64,000 nt of DNA. Origin: Formosa sp. Hel3_A1_48 (GTDB lineage: Bacteria; Bacteroidota; Bacteroidia; Flavobacteriales; Flavobacteriaceae). The notes under the pieces were generated by a model, which saw only the letters and a program-made list of their open reading frames with translations, made no database searches and had not been told where the DNA came from. Shown piece by piece: positions 34,357 to 42,379 of the stretch (positions are counted from its first letter, which is position 1; each line of letters begins with the position of its first letter). Where the stretch lies: NCBI RefSeq assembly GCF_001735715.1, contig NZ_CP017259.1, forward strand, positions 1,671,501-1,735,500. The letters are read 5' to 3'. The translations under genes were made by a program, and so were the position numbers.

Positions 34357-35661
34357 ATGAAAAATAAAACTGTTTTATTGGGTTTAAATGAGCTTAACTT
34401 TGATTACATAAAATTTTATATAAATCAGGGTCTTTTACCCAATTTTAAAAGAATATTTGAAATACAAACTCCTTTAGAAACAGTTTCAGAAAAAGAGTAT
34501 AAACTTTTAGAACCCTGGGTGCAATGGGTAACTGTTCATACAGGGAAAACGTTTGATGAGCACATGGTATTTCGTCTAGGGGATATCGTTAATAATCCTG
34601 AGCTACCCCAAATATTTGAAGAGTTAGAAGCTGAAGGGCTTTCGGTTGGAGCTGTTTCTCCCTTTAACGCAGAGAATCGTTTAACAAATCCTTCTTTTTT
34701 TGTTCCAGATCCTTGGACCAAAACGAATCCATCTGGAAATTGGATTGTAAAAGCATTATATCAAGCAGTTCATCAATCAGTTAATGATAATGCTAAATCA
34801 AAATTAAATTTGAAATCAATGATTTCATTAAGTCTAGGACTTTTATTGTATGTTCCCATCTCAAGATGGTTTCATTATGTAAAAACAGTTTCCAAAGCAA
34901 AAAATCCAGGAGTTAAGGCAGTTATTCTTGATAGTTTATTAGCAGATGTTCATTTGACCCTATGGAAAAAATACAAACCTGATTTTTCAAATTTATTTTT
35001 AAATTCAGGTGCTCATATACAGCATCATTATTTATTTAATTCAAAAGCATACCAAGGGGATTTAAAAAACCCTGAATGGTATTGCTCTGATGTTTTTGAT
35101 CCATTAATTCAAATTCTTTCAGAATATGATTATCAGTTAGGTAAACTATTAAAGTTGAACAATGTTAAATTAATCATCGCTACCGGTCTACACCAACAAC
35201 CTCACGAGCATTTAACTTTTTACTGGCGTCTTAAAGAGCATCTGAAGTTTGTAGAGATGATTGGTATTAAAAACTTCACTGAAATTTTACCAAGAATGTC
35301 AAGGGATTTTTTAGTGAAATTCAAAAATGAAGATAATGCTATAAATGCTGAAAAATTACTAAATAGTTTTTTTGCTTCTAAAGATGACATCAAAATATTT
35401 GAGGTTGATAATAGAGGAACTAGCCTATTTGTTGAGTTGGTATATCCAAATGATATTGATGAAAGTGATTCAATCTATTCAAAAGAATCAAATTTAAAAT
35501 TAGAAAAATTTAAATCTTACTTAGCATTCGTGGCTATAAAAAATGGTGAGCATAATGGAATAGGGTATGTGACATCTAATTTTCATTTAAATTTAGAAAA
35601 TAGAATAAAATTAACCTCATTAAAATCAATAATTAAAAAAGTTGCATTAAATAATAACTAA
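34357..35661 (+). CDS. Alkaline phosphatase superfamily (phosphodiesterase-like) protein with altered metal site
   Basis: 434 residues, no signal peptide, one hydrophobic segment near 155-165 (SLSLGLLLYVPIS). The outline follows the type I phosphodiesterase/phosphoglyceromutase branch: an N-terminal strand TVLLGLNELNFDYIKFYI, a candidate nucleophile Thr in WVTVHTGKTFDEH, a central Asp/His region NLFLNSGAHIQHHYLF, and a late IIATGLHQQPHEHLTFYWR. However, the canonical first-metal Asp (DG) is Glu here (NELN), and the DHG motif is replaced by TGLHQQPHE. It may be a divergent hydrolase or transferase acting on phosphate-linked decorations of the glycan, or it may have lost hydrolysis. It is the last gene of the AT-rich core and is followed by a terminator. 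Confidence 0.65.
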   Translation: MKNKTVLLGLNELNFDYIKFYINQGLLPNFKRIFEIQTPLETVSEKEYKLLEPWVQWVTVHTGKTFDEHMVFRLGDIVNNPELPQIFEELEAEGLSVGAVSPFNAENRLTNPSFFVPDPWTKTNPSGNWIVKALYQAVHQSVNDNAKSKLNLKSMISLSLGLLLYVPISRWFHYVKTVSKAKNPGVKAVILDSLLADVHLTLWKKYKPDFSNLFLNSGAHIQHHYLFNSKAYQGDLKNPEWYCSDVFDPLIQILSEYDYQLGKLLKLNNVKLIIATGLHQQPHEHLTFYWRLKEHLKFVEMIGIKNFTEILPRMSRDFLVKFKNEDNAINAEKLLNSFFASKDDIKIFEVDNRGTSLFVELVYPNDIDESDSIYSKESNLKLEKFKSYLAFVAIKNGEHNGIGYVTSNFHLNLENRIKLTSLKSIIKKVALNNN

Positions 35662-35710
35662 ACTTATTTATAATTATTTAGAGTTGCTAATGTTATTTAG
35701 CTTTAAATTT

Positions 35711-35735
35711 AAAAGACTACGGACTGTAGTCTTTT
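35711..35735. terminator. Rho-independent terminator at the end of the AT-rich core
   Basis: Perfect 10-bp inverted repeat AAAAGACTAC/GTAGTCTTTT with loop GGACT. It separates the AlkP-like gene from the export genes wza-wzc, which therefore probably have their own promoter in 35736-35832. Confidence 0.85.
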
Positions 35736-35832
35736 AACGTGATTTTTTTTTCAATCTAAACATCTTTATAATATCTAATTCCAGAACTATCAAACTTAAT
35801 TATATTTCATAAATTAGCACAAATTTTTAAAC

Positions 35833-36588
35833 ATGATAAAATCCCTCTTTTATTCCTTAATTTTAATTGTTTTGTTCGCATCCTGCGCCAGTAAGAAAGA
35901 TGTTTATTATTTTCAAGACATTGACAGTACTGCTGCGGAAAACAGTTTTAAATTTCTAAATATTCAGCCCGGTGATATTTTAGACATTCAAATAAAAGCC
36001 CTAAACCCCGAGAGCGTCTTGGTCTTTCAACGTCAAGCGACTTTAGGCCTGCAACAGCAGCAAGTACAAAACCGCGCCATCGATGGGTACTTGGTAGGGG
36101 AGGACGGCAGCATCAACCTTCCTATTGTTGGCCCCATCGATACCACCAATAAAAGTACTCAAGCCCTAGCCCAAATTATTCAAGAAGCCCTAAAACCTTA
36201 TATTCACAACCCCACGGTCAATATCCGCTTACTCAACTTTAGAGTTTCGGTTTTGGGCGAGGTAAATAAACCTGGAACTTTTACCGTATTGGAAGAGCGG
36301 GTAAGCCTTCCTCAAGCCCTTGGTTTGGCAGGCGATTTGACCATCAATGGGGACCGCAATCATCTGCTGCTCATCCGCAATGAAGCGGGCAAAAAAACAA
36401 ACCAAGTCATAGACCTTACCAAAACCGATTTTTTACAATCTCCTTTTTATTTTTTAAAACAAAATGACATTATATACGTCCGCCCCAATAGTGCACGGGT
36501 TAAATCCTCTGGATTGGTGGGCAATGCAAGCACATTAGTTTCCATACTGAGTTTGGCCGTTAGTCTATTTATTGTCATAACACGTTAA
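35833..36588 (+). CDS. wza: Polysaccharide export lipoprotein (Wza family)
   Basis: 251-residue outer-membrane export protein. The signal peptide ends in a lipobox (VLFASC, Cys near 18). The Poly_export domain begins FLNIQPGDILDIQIKALNPE and includes GYLVGEDGSINLPIVGPI. An SLBB domain follows at about 130-200 (VSVLGEVNKPGTFTVLEERVSLPQALGLAGD). A C-terminal hydrophobic segment (VSILSLAVSLFIVI) replaces the amphipathic helix of E. coli Wza, as is usual in Bacteroidota. It is shorter than E. coli Wza, with one SLBB domain. Six bases upstream of wzc; the two form the export pair. Confidence 0.92.
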   Translation: MIKSLFYSLILIVLFASCASKKDVYYFQDIDSTAAENSFKFLNIQPGDILDIQIKALNPESVLVFQRQATLGLQQQQVQNRAIDGYLVGEDGSINLPIVGPIDTTNKSTQALAQIIQEALKPYIHNPTVNIRLLNFRVSVLGEVNKPGTFTVLEERVSLPQALGLAGDLTINGDRNHLLLIRNEAGKKTNQVIDLTKTDFLQSPFYFLKQNDIIYVRPNSARVKSSGLVGNASTLVSILSLAVSLFIVITR

Positions 36589-36594
36589 TTTTAT

Positions 36595-38946
36595 ATGAAC
36601 ACTCAAGACCCTTTTCCTGATCAAAACGGCGATTCCATAGACATCGTCAAAGAGCTGCGCTATTATTTATTTTTCTGGCCTTGGTTTTTGCTCTCTGTAC
36701 TTGTGTTTGCTTTGGGGGCATATTTTTATTTGCGTTATGCCAACGACATTTATCAAACATCAGCGACGCTGCAGGTCAAGGATTCTTCTGCAGACCCTAC
36801 TTCGTTTTTGACGGAAGGTACGGGCGCCATGTTTGATTTAGGTAAGGTAAAACTTGATAATTATATTGCTCAAATCAGTTCCAAGCCAAACCTTTCGGAG
36901 GTAGTAGACCGTCTGGATCTACAGACCCAAGTGTTTGGCCTTGGCCGGGTCAAGAAGAGTTTACAATTTGGGGCGGAGATCCCCTTTCAAATTGTCTTCA
37001 AAAACGAAAATACTTATAAGGAAGGTGAAGGTATAGAAATAAACTTATCGCCCTCCAAAGCAACAATTCAATATGGAGCAGAGGAGACCCCCTTTGATCC
37101 GTCTCAAGCTTTTGAAACAGATGATTTTGTGTTGATCGTAAACCCCGACCAAATTCAAGAGGAGTCAGTGTTTTTGATTTTTAGATCGGTCAAGGATAGA
37201 GCTGTAGAAAGTTTATCGGAAAGTATTAAGGTTTCCGCAAGCAGCAAAACAGGGGATAACATCGATTTAGCCATTAAGGGCTCCAACCCCAACCGCAATG
37301 AAGCCATTGTCAATACGCTGATAGAAGTGGCGCATTTGCAGCAGAAATCGGATAAACAAGAAATTTTTGCATTGTCGATCGATTTTATCAACAACCGTTT
37401 GGTTTCTATAAAAAATGAAATTGATTCCCTAACTCTACAGACTACCGGTTTCAAATCGGATAATCTTATTTTTTCACCCGAAGCCCAAACGTCAGCAGCT
37501 CTGACCAACATCACGACCCTAGATCAAGAACAGTTCAACTTAACCACTCAAAGTGCTTTGGCTAAATCGCTTAAAAATAAACTTGAACGTCAGGCAGAGT
37601 TTAGCCTTTTACCCTCCAATATTGGATTGGAAAGTGGCAATGTTAATGAGCTGGTTCTGTCGTACAACGAGTTGGTCCTAAAACGCAACAACTTATTGGC
37701 TGGGGCAACTTCAAGAAATCCATTGGTGGTACAACTTAGCGCGCAACTTACAGAATTGAAAGCTAACATTTTCAGCAGCATAACAAACTACATCTCCTAC
37801 ATCAATACATCCCTAGATAAGTACAAAGAGTTTTCAAATAAAACCAATGCCCAGGTCTCCAAAATACCAAAGCTTGAAGCGGCCTTACTTAGTTTTGAGC
37901 GCAAGTTTCAAATCGCCGAGAAGCTGTATTTATTTTTGCTGGAACGCCGTGAGGAGGCCTCCATCAGCTATGAGTCGACACTGCCCAACACCCGAGTGAT
38001 CAACTACGCGCATACGGGCTTTTTGCCCACAGCACCAAAAAAACCAATCATAGCCCTGGGGGCACTTCTTTTGGGATTATTGTTGCCGTTTGGCGTACTC
38101 TATATTTTAAAAATAACAGATACCAAAATACACACTAGAGAAGATTTAGAACAGCAAGTGCCGAACTTAGATATAATGGGGGAAGTCCCCTTTGTTGAGG
38201 ATATCACTTCCATAACGGATTCTCGTGGAATCTTTGCAGAGTCCTCACGATTAATCCGATCCAACATTAGTTTTAAGCTAAAAGAGGGGAAGTCCAATGT
38301 CATCTTATCTACATCCAGCATTAAGGGGGAAGGGAAGACCATGACCGCATTTAATACGGCAGCTAGCTATGTAGCAACTGGGAAAAAGGTATTGCTTATT
38401 GGTGCTGATTTACGAAATCCACAGTTGCATACCCTGATTGGACTGGATCGAAAATCCAATACCAAAGGACTCAGTACCCTGGTGGCTAATGCTAGTACTG
38501 TTGTAACAAAAGAGCACATCTTTACTTTAGATCTTTTTAACAACCAAATGGACTTGCTTTTGAGTGGACCAATACCACCCAATCCTGCAGAATTGTTAAA
38601 TTCTGATGATTTTTTAAATTTATTGGAGGTGCTTAAATCCACTTACGATTACATCATTATTGACTCTGCGCCTTTGGTTCTTGTAAGCGATACCCTACCG
38701 CTTTTGCAATATGCCGATTTGGTGCTGTATACCACCCGCGCACATTACACCGACAAAAAATTAATGCCTTTCATAAAAGGACTAGTCGATGATAAAAAAG
38801 CCAATAACATAGGAATTGTTCTTAACGGGGTTAAAGCAGGCGCAACCTCTTACTACAAGTATGGGTACGGGTACCGCTACAGTTATCAGTACAAGTACAA
38901 TTATGGCTATGGCTATGGCTATGGGTATGGCGAAGACAAGTCTTAA
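36595..38946 (+). CDS. wzc: Polysaccharide co-polymerase/tyrosine autokinase (Wzc family)
   Basis: 783-residue inner-membrane protein combining a Wzz chain-length domain with a BY-kinase. The first membrane helix is at about 24-48 (FFWPWFLLSVLVFALGAYFY), followed by a long periplasmic coiled region. The second helix is at about 482-503 (ALGALLLGLLLPFGVLYIL). In the kinase, Walker A is STSSIKGEGKTMTAFN (about 572-587), A' is VLLIGADLRNP (about 598), and Walker B is YIIIDSAPLVLVSD (about 683). It ends in a Tyr-rich cluster (YKYGYGYRYSYQYKYNYGYG and on), the autophosphorylation tail, encoded partly by a hexanucleotide repeat. It controls polymer length and export. The gene overlaps the antisense phosphatase gene by four bases at their 3' ends. 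Confidence 0.95.
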   Translation: MNTQDPFPDQNGDSIDIVKELRYYLFFWPWFLLSVLVFALGAYFYLRYANDIYQTSATLQVKDSSADPTSFLTEGTGAMFDLGKVKLDNYIAQISSKPNLSEVVDRLDLQTQVFGLGRVKKSLQFGAEIPFQIVFKNENTYKEGEGIEINLSPSKATIQYGAEETPFDPSQAFETDDFVLIVNPDQIQEESVFLIFRSVKDRAVESLSESIKVSASSKTGDNIDLAIKGSNPNRNEAIVNTLIEVAHLQQKSDKQEIFALSIDFINNRLVSIKNEIDSLTLQTTGFKSDNLIFSPEAQTSAALTNITTLDQEQFNLTTQSALAKSLKNKLERQAEFSLLPSNIGLESGNVNELVLSYNELVLKRNNLLAGATSRNPLVVQLSAQLTELKANIFSSITNYISYINTSLDKYKEFSNKTNAQVSKIPKLEAALLSFERKFQIAEKLYLFLLERREEASISYESTLPNTRVINYAHTGFLPTAPKKPIIALGALLLGLLLPFGVLYILKITDTKIHTREDLEQQVPNLDIMGEVPFVEDITSITDSRGIFAESSRLIRSNISFKLKEGKSNVILSTSSIKGEGKTMTAFNTAASYVATGKKVLLIGADLRNPQLHTLIGLDRKSNTKGLSTLVANASTVVTKEHIFTLDLFNNQMDLLLSGPIPPNPAELLNSDDFLNLLEVLKSTYDYIIIDSAPLVLVSDTLPLLQYADLVLYTTRAHYTDKKLMPFIKGLVDDKKANNIGIVLNGVKAGATSYYKYGYGYRYSYQYKYNYGYGYGYGYGEDKS
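38902..38931 (+). repeat. In-frame hexanucleotide tandem repeat in wzc (five units of TATGGC)
   Basis: Four TATGGC units and one TATGGG encode Tyr-Gly dipeptides in the Wzc tail. The unit is a multiple of three, so slippage would change the number of Tyr residues without shifting the frame. Confidence 0.9.
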
Positions 38947-39680
38947 GGGGCGATAAGCGCTGCTTGCTCAGCACCTATTTTTTCCCAAGCCTGGAGTTCC
39001 TTTTTGCTGAGGTGTAAATCCCTCAGTTTATTTAATTGGTAGGGGTTGTGTGCATCGGTTCCAATAAGGTCAAACAGTCCTTTTTTAAGCCACAACGAGG
39101 CTTTCTTTTGCACCTCCGCGCCGTAATAACCCACAAGGGAAAGGGCATTGAGTTGCATTTTAGCACCTTTGTGCTTTAAGTCTTCTACTGCTGCTGTAGT
39201 TTCCAAGGCTACATAGCGTTCGGGATGAGCTAAAATGGGGAAATAACCCTGATTCTGCAGCAGAAAAAGGACTTCATTTAAGCGCTTCAACTGGTCGAAA
39301 AAAGGAATTTCTATAAGGATGTGTTTTCCAAAACAACAGAGTTGTTTTTCTTGAGCGGCAACAGCACGCATAAAAAACTCATCTACTAAATATTCTGCTG
39401 CAAAACCCAATAGCTCAACCTCATGGGTTTTAGAGGCTTTATCCAGCTTTGCAAATGAAGCTTGGATACTCTCTTTGGTATTGGGGTATAAATCTTTATA
39501 AATGTGCGGGCTACTGATGACTTTTTTTATCCCTAAATCAGCGTATAAATTCAGCATTTCCATGGATTGATCTACCGATTTGCTCCCATCGTCAATTCCG
39601 GGCAATAAATGATTGTGAAAATCAATAAGACCATCAAAAAGCGGTTGTTGTTTTTTCTTTAAAAAGAATGAAAAGCTCAT
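38943..39680 (-). CDS. PHP-type tyrosine-protein phosphatase (CpsB/YwqE family)
   Basis: About 245 residues from the ATG at 39680 (MSFSFFLKKKQQPLFDGLID); the frame also runs to a GTG at 39728, which would add a poorly conserved hydrophobic stretch. PHP metal motifs: FHNHLLPGIDDGSKS (His-x-His, DDG), SSPHIYKDLYPNT, EYLVDEFFMRAV, ILAHPERYVAL, and GTDAHNPYQL. CpsB-type enzymes are manganese-dependent phosphatases that remove phosphate from the Wzc tyrosine tail, unlike the low-molecular-weight Wzb of E. coli. Its 3' end overlaps that of wzc, so the kinase and phosphatase genes are convergent. Confidence 0.92.
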   Translation of the reverse strand: MSFSFFLKKKQQPLFDGLIDFHNHLLPGIDDGSKSVDQSMEMLNLYADLGIKKVISSPHIYKDLYPNTKESIQASFAKLDKASKTHEVELLGFAAEYLVDEFFMRAVAAQEKQLCCFGKHILIEIPFFDQLKRLNEVLFLLQNQGYFPILAHPERYVALETTAAVEDLKHKGAKMQLNALSLVGYYGAEVQKKASLWLKKGLFDLIGTDAHNPYQLNKLRDLHLSKKELQAWEKIGAEQAALIAP

Positions 39681-39851
39681 AAACACATAAATCAAACCCA
39701 AAATTAGGGTTTTATTGTTAAACCCCACTTTTTTAAGTTCATTTTGTAGGTTTTTATGGGTTTTAAATTAGTTTACCTATAAAAAATTAAATCAGCTCTT
39801 GTACGTATTCAAAAATTTCATAGTTTTAAATAATAAATTCATCATAAATTA

Positions 39852-40466
39852 ATGAAAATTTATCCATCCATTTTTATTTACCCTTTTTTAATCTTAATTG
39901 GCTTCAATTTTTGTTTTGCACAAACAGAAGTCAAATTCAATCTTGCTTCTGCAGCCCTATTGACGCCAAATGTTGGTGTGGAAATTAAAACCGCAGAACG
40001 CCGCTCTATTCAGTTGGATGTTTTGGGGTCTTTTTGGGATAGTTTTCAGTCCAAACCCTACCACATTACACAAATTATTTTAGAACACCGTTGGTACAAT
40101 TCAGCCAAATCTTTATTTTTTGGAACGCATATAGGCTTTGGGATGTTTACGCTACAAAAACCGAGCTGGCCCGTGCTCTACGACCACTATCAAGACCCTT
40201 CAACCTATTCTTCTGGTGCGGATGCGTATCAATCGGGGCGTATTGCTTTTTACGGGCTGACTTTTGGTTATAAGAAAAAAATAAGCCCTAGGCTTGGTTT
40301 AGAACTTTTTGTAGGAGGTGGATTGACACAAAGCAGGTACAAGGGCTACGATAGGGTGGATGGGGTTGTTGTACAAACTACACCAGGCGGCAATGGGTTT
40401 GACGGCAGTGGGGAGGTTACCCTTTACCGCGGAGGTCTGATGCTTACTTATGCCCTAAAAAAATAA
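39852..40466 (+). CDS. DUF3575 family outer-membrane beta-barrel-like protein
   Basis: 204-residue exported protein. The signal peptide (1-24) ends FCFAQ. The mature part consists of alternating strands ending in aromatic or small residues: VKFNLASAALLTPNVGVEIK, RRSIQLDVLGSFWD, HITQIILEHRWY, SLFFGTHIGFGMF, AFYGLTFGYKKKI, LGLELFVGGGLTQSRYKGY, and GGLMLTYALKK. This fits the DUF3575 outer-membrane family of Bacteroidota. Function unknown. It stands directly after the polysaccharide locus and could belong to it, but it has its own terminator and an intergenic start region. Confidence 0.8.
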   Translation: MKIYPSIFIYPFLILIGFNFCFAQTEVKFNLASAALLTPNVGVEIKTAERRSIQLDVLGSFWDSFQSKPYHITQIILEHRWYNSAKSLFFGTHIGFGMFTLQKPSWPVLYDHYQDPSTYSSGADAYQSGRIAFYGLTFGYKKKISPRLGLELFVGGGLTQSRYKGYDRVDGVVVQTTPGGNGFDGSGEVTLYRGGLMLTYALKK

Positions 40467-40493
40467 CAGCGCCTTAAGAAAAGCGCTGTTATT
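40462..40493. terminator. Bidirectional rho-independent terminator
   Basis: Perfect 11-bp stem AATAACAGCGC/GCGCTGTTATT with a 10-base loop, an A-run to the left and a T-rich run to the right. It lies between convergent genes ending at 40466 and 40514. Confidence 0.9.
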
Positions 40494-40513
40494 AGTTTTG
40501 TTATGTTTAGTGT

Positions 40514-41425
40514 TTATTCGTTTAAATCACGAGTCCACTGTTTCACATAGTCAATTTTTCCATCAAGATTAAAATAGAATTGCTCTACTAATTCTTTTTC
40601 CCATACAGACCCGTCTTTAGCAACGCGTTTTTCTATTGAGGTTACTAGCACACCCGATACTGGATCGGTGTTTTCAATCTTTAGCGGTACAATTCCGTAC
40701 GCTTTCCATTTAATGGATTCAAATCCTTCAAAATAACCTCCAAAAAATCCTTTGGTTATTTCAATACGCTGTCCGTCGTAGGTGTCAAATATGGCCTTAT
40801 CGGCAAAGAGCTCTTCGCATCCTTCAGCATCCAATTTGTTGTAGCGGTCAATTAGCGTTTCTAAAGCTTCTACTTCGCCGCGGTTAGAAAAAACCAACTT
40901 TCTTCCCGTGTATTCATTGTCATTTTTTCCGTAGAATTTTCCACCAGCAGGTAGGCCAAATTCGTTTTTTGGATCGTATCTGCGCCATTGGTAGAACCCG
41001 TTGATCTTTTTGTCCTTATCAAAAGAAAAAACTTCCATCAGATTCATTTTCTGTGTGCTGCCATTATTCCATTCTCTTGTTTCGTTAGACCACACCAGCA
41101 TGTGCACATTGTCCGAATCTTTTATTTGTACCGGAAGCATTGCCCATGGCTTATTGGTTACTTTTTTCATTTCGCCATGATAGTTAGTCATGTACGCTCT
41201 TGTATTGTCTGCCATCTCTTTGGTGTAAAAAGAGAGTTCTTTTTCAACATCCCCAGCATTGTAAGCGGCAATCGATTGGTTAGTGAGCTCCATGTGCTCA
41301 TCAGAAGCTAATGTGTAGGGGTTGCCTTTGAGTTCGTTTTCTCCAAGCCATTTTCCGGCTTCTGTGATTTGAGCTGAAGACGACAGCCCAACGGTAAGTG
41401 CAAGTGTAAAGATTAATGATTTCAT
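40514..41425 (-). CDS. Exported protein with two NTF2-like domains
   Basis: 303-residue protein. The signal peptide (1-18) ends SSSAQ. Two NTF2-like cone domains follow: the first about 40-160 (NQSIAAYNAGDVEKELSFY and VHMLVWSNETREW), the second about 180-303 (LIDRYNKLDAEGCEELFADK, WEKELVEQFYFNLDGKIDYV). Both start with the helix pattern typical of the fold. Catalytic residues cannot be identified, and a periplasmic small-molecule-binding or carrier role is possible. It lies 30 bases downstream of another NTF2-like gene on the same strand, presumably in one operon. Confidence 0.75.
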   Translation of the reverse strand: MKSLIFTLALTVGLSSSAQITEAGKWLGENELKGNPYTLASDEHMELTNQSIAAYNAGDVEKELSFYTKEMADNTRAYMTNYHGEMKKVTNKPWAMLPVQIKDSDNVHMLVWSNETREWNNGSTQKMNLMEVFSFDKDKKINGFYQWRRYDPKNEFGLPAGGKFYGKNDNEYTGRKLVFSNRGEVEALETLIDRYNKLDAEGCEELFADKAIFDTYDGQRIEITKGFFGGYFEGFESIKWKAYGIVPLKIENTDPVSGVLVTSIEKRVAKDGSVWEKELVEQFYFNLDGKIDYVKQWTRDLNE

Positions 41426-41455
41426 GATTAGTTATTTATGGTTAATAATTGATGT

Positions 41456-42295
41456 TTATTTGCAAGACGTACAACTGTTAAAACAAACAGCAGCAAGTTC
41501 GCTGTCTTCTGTGATAGTAGCAACTCTATTGGTATAGTCCCCAATGGTTTTGCAGCATTCAGCACCTGCCTCAAATTGTTCTTCCACCTTTTGCTTATCT
41601 AATGTAAATTTGTATTGTAGTTCTCCAACAGCAACATCAAAAGTCCCTGTGTAGATACCGTCATTGTCAAGATCAGTCAAATAGTCGCATGAAGCACACC
41701 AGTTGTTGAAACTGCCAAAAACACTGACACTGCTAAACACCTCGTCAGAATTGTTGAGGTCAACAGAAAATGTAACTTTTTTTGTTTGGCGGGTCTCTTT
41801 TTTGAAAGTGAAAATTTTCATGTAGCGCACCTTGCCTTCTACAATATATACATTAGCTTCAGAATCATCGATAGTCAACCCATCATTGGTTTTGTAATTA
41901 ACAACATAGTCGTTAACAATCCAATCTCCTGGATTTACAGTTCCATCATCGTTAACAAAGCGAAGGGGTACAGCCCATCGGTGCTCGACAGTGAGGTCGC
42001 CATTGGTAAAAGTGGTGGACATCCATTCTTTCAATTCAGCTTTACCGTTCAAAGTAGCCTCTGGGGCTTCAATAACGATATCATCGTGTGCTAAGGCAAG
42101 AATTCCTTCTGTGTCTTCCTTGACGTGTAGTTCCATCCATTTGAACCACAAATCAATACTCTCTTGTCCTCCGGTTTTGAAGACTTCATAGCGCCCTCCG
42201 CCGTAGCCCACTAAATCTTTTTTTTGGGCTTCCTGACCCATAACTTCGATGAACGATAGTGCAGCTACAACGAAGACTAATAAACGTTTTTTCAT
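41456..42295 (-). CDS. Exported NTF2-like protein with C-terminal CBM48/E-set-like domain
   Basis: 279 residues. Signal peptide 1-20 (SFIEVMGQ). An NTF2-like domain covers about 35-165 (IDLWFKWMELHVKEDTEGI, KMEL-type helix, and VIEGKVRYMKIFTFKKE). A second domain from about 170 (KKVTFSVDLNNSDE, VFGSFNNWCASCDYLTDLD, GIYTGTFDVAVGELQYKFTL) resembles the glycogen-binding E-set fold. It ends in a cluster of Cys residues (ECCKTIG, VCFNSCTSCK) that may form disulfides. First gene of a two-gene unit with the double-NTF2 protein. Starch or glycan binding is possible from the fold but not supported by neighbours. Confidence 0.75.
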   Translation of the reverse strand: MKKRLLVFVVAALSFIEVMGQEAQKKDLVGYGGGRYEVFKTGGQESIDLWFKWMELHVKEDTEGILALAHDDIVIEAPEATLNGKAELKEWMSTTFTNGDLTVEHRWAVPLRFVNDDGTVNPGDWIVNDYVVNYKTNDGLTIDDSEANVYIVEGKVRYMKIFTFKKETRQTKKVTFSVDLNNSDEVFSSVSVFGSFNNWCASCDYLTDLDNDGIYTGTFDVAVGELQYKFTLDKQKVEEQFEAGAECCKTIGDYTNRVATITEDSELAAVCFNSCTSCK

Positions 42296-42379
42296 TTTGT
42301 ATCAATTGGTTAATAAAGGCTCTAATATAAAAAATTAAATTGCTTTTTACAATCAATATAAAAATAAGAACTAATTTGA

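Noticed and set aside
27089-35661. Prophage or transposon origin for the AT-rich region
   Set aside because: No integrase, transposase, terminal repeats or phage structural genes are present; all genes fit polysaccharide synthesis.
38902-38931. CRISPR-like or VNTR array
   Set aside because: The short repeat is purely coding and encodes the known Tyr-rich tail of BY-kinases; there are no spacers.
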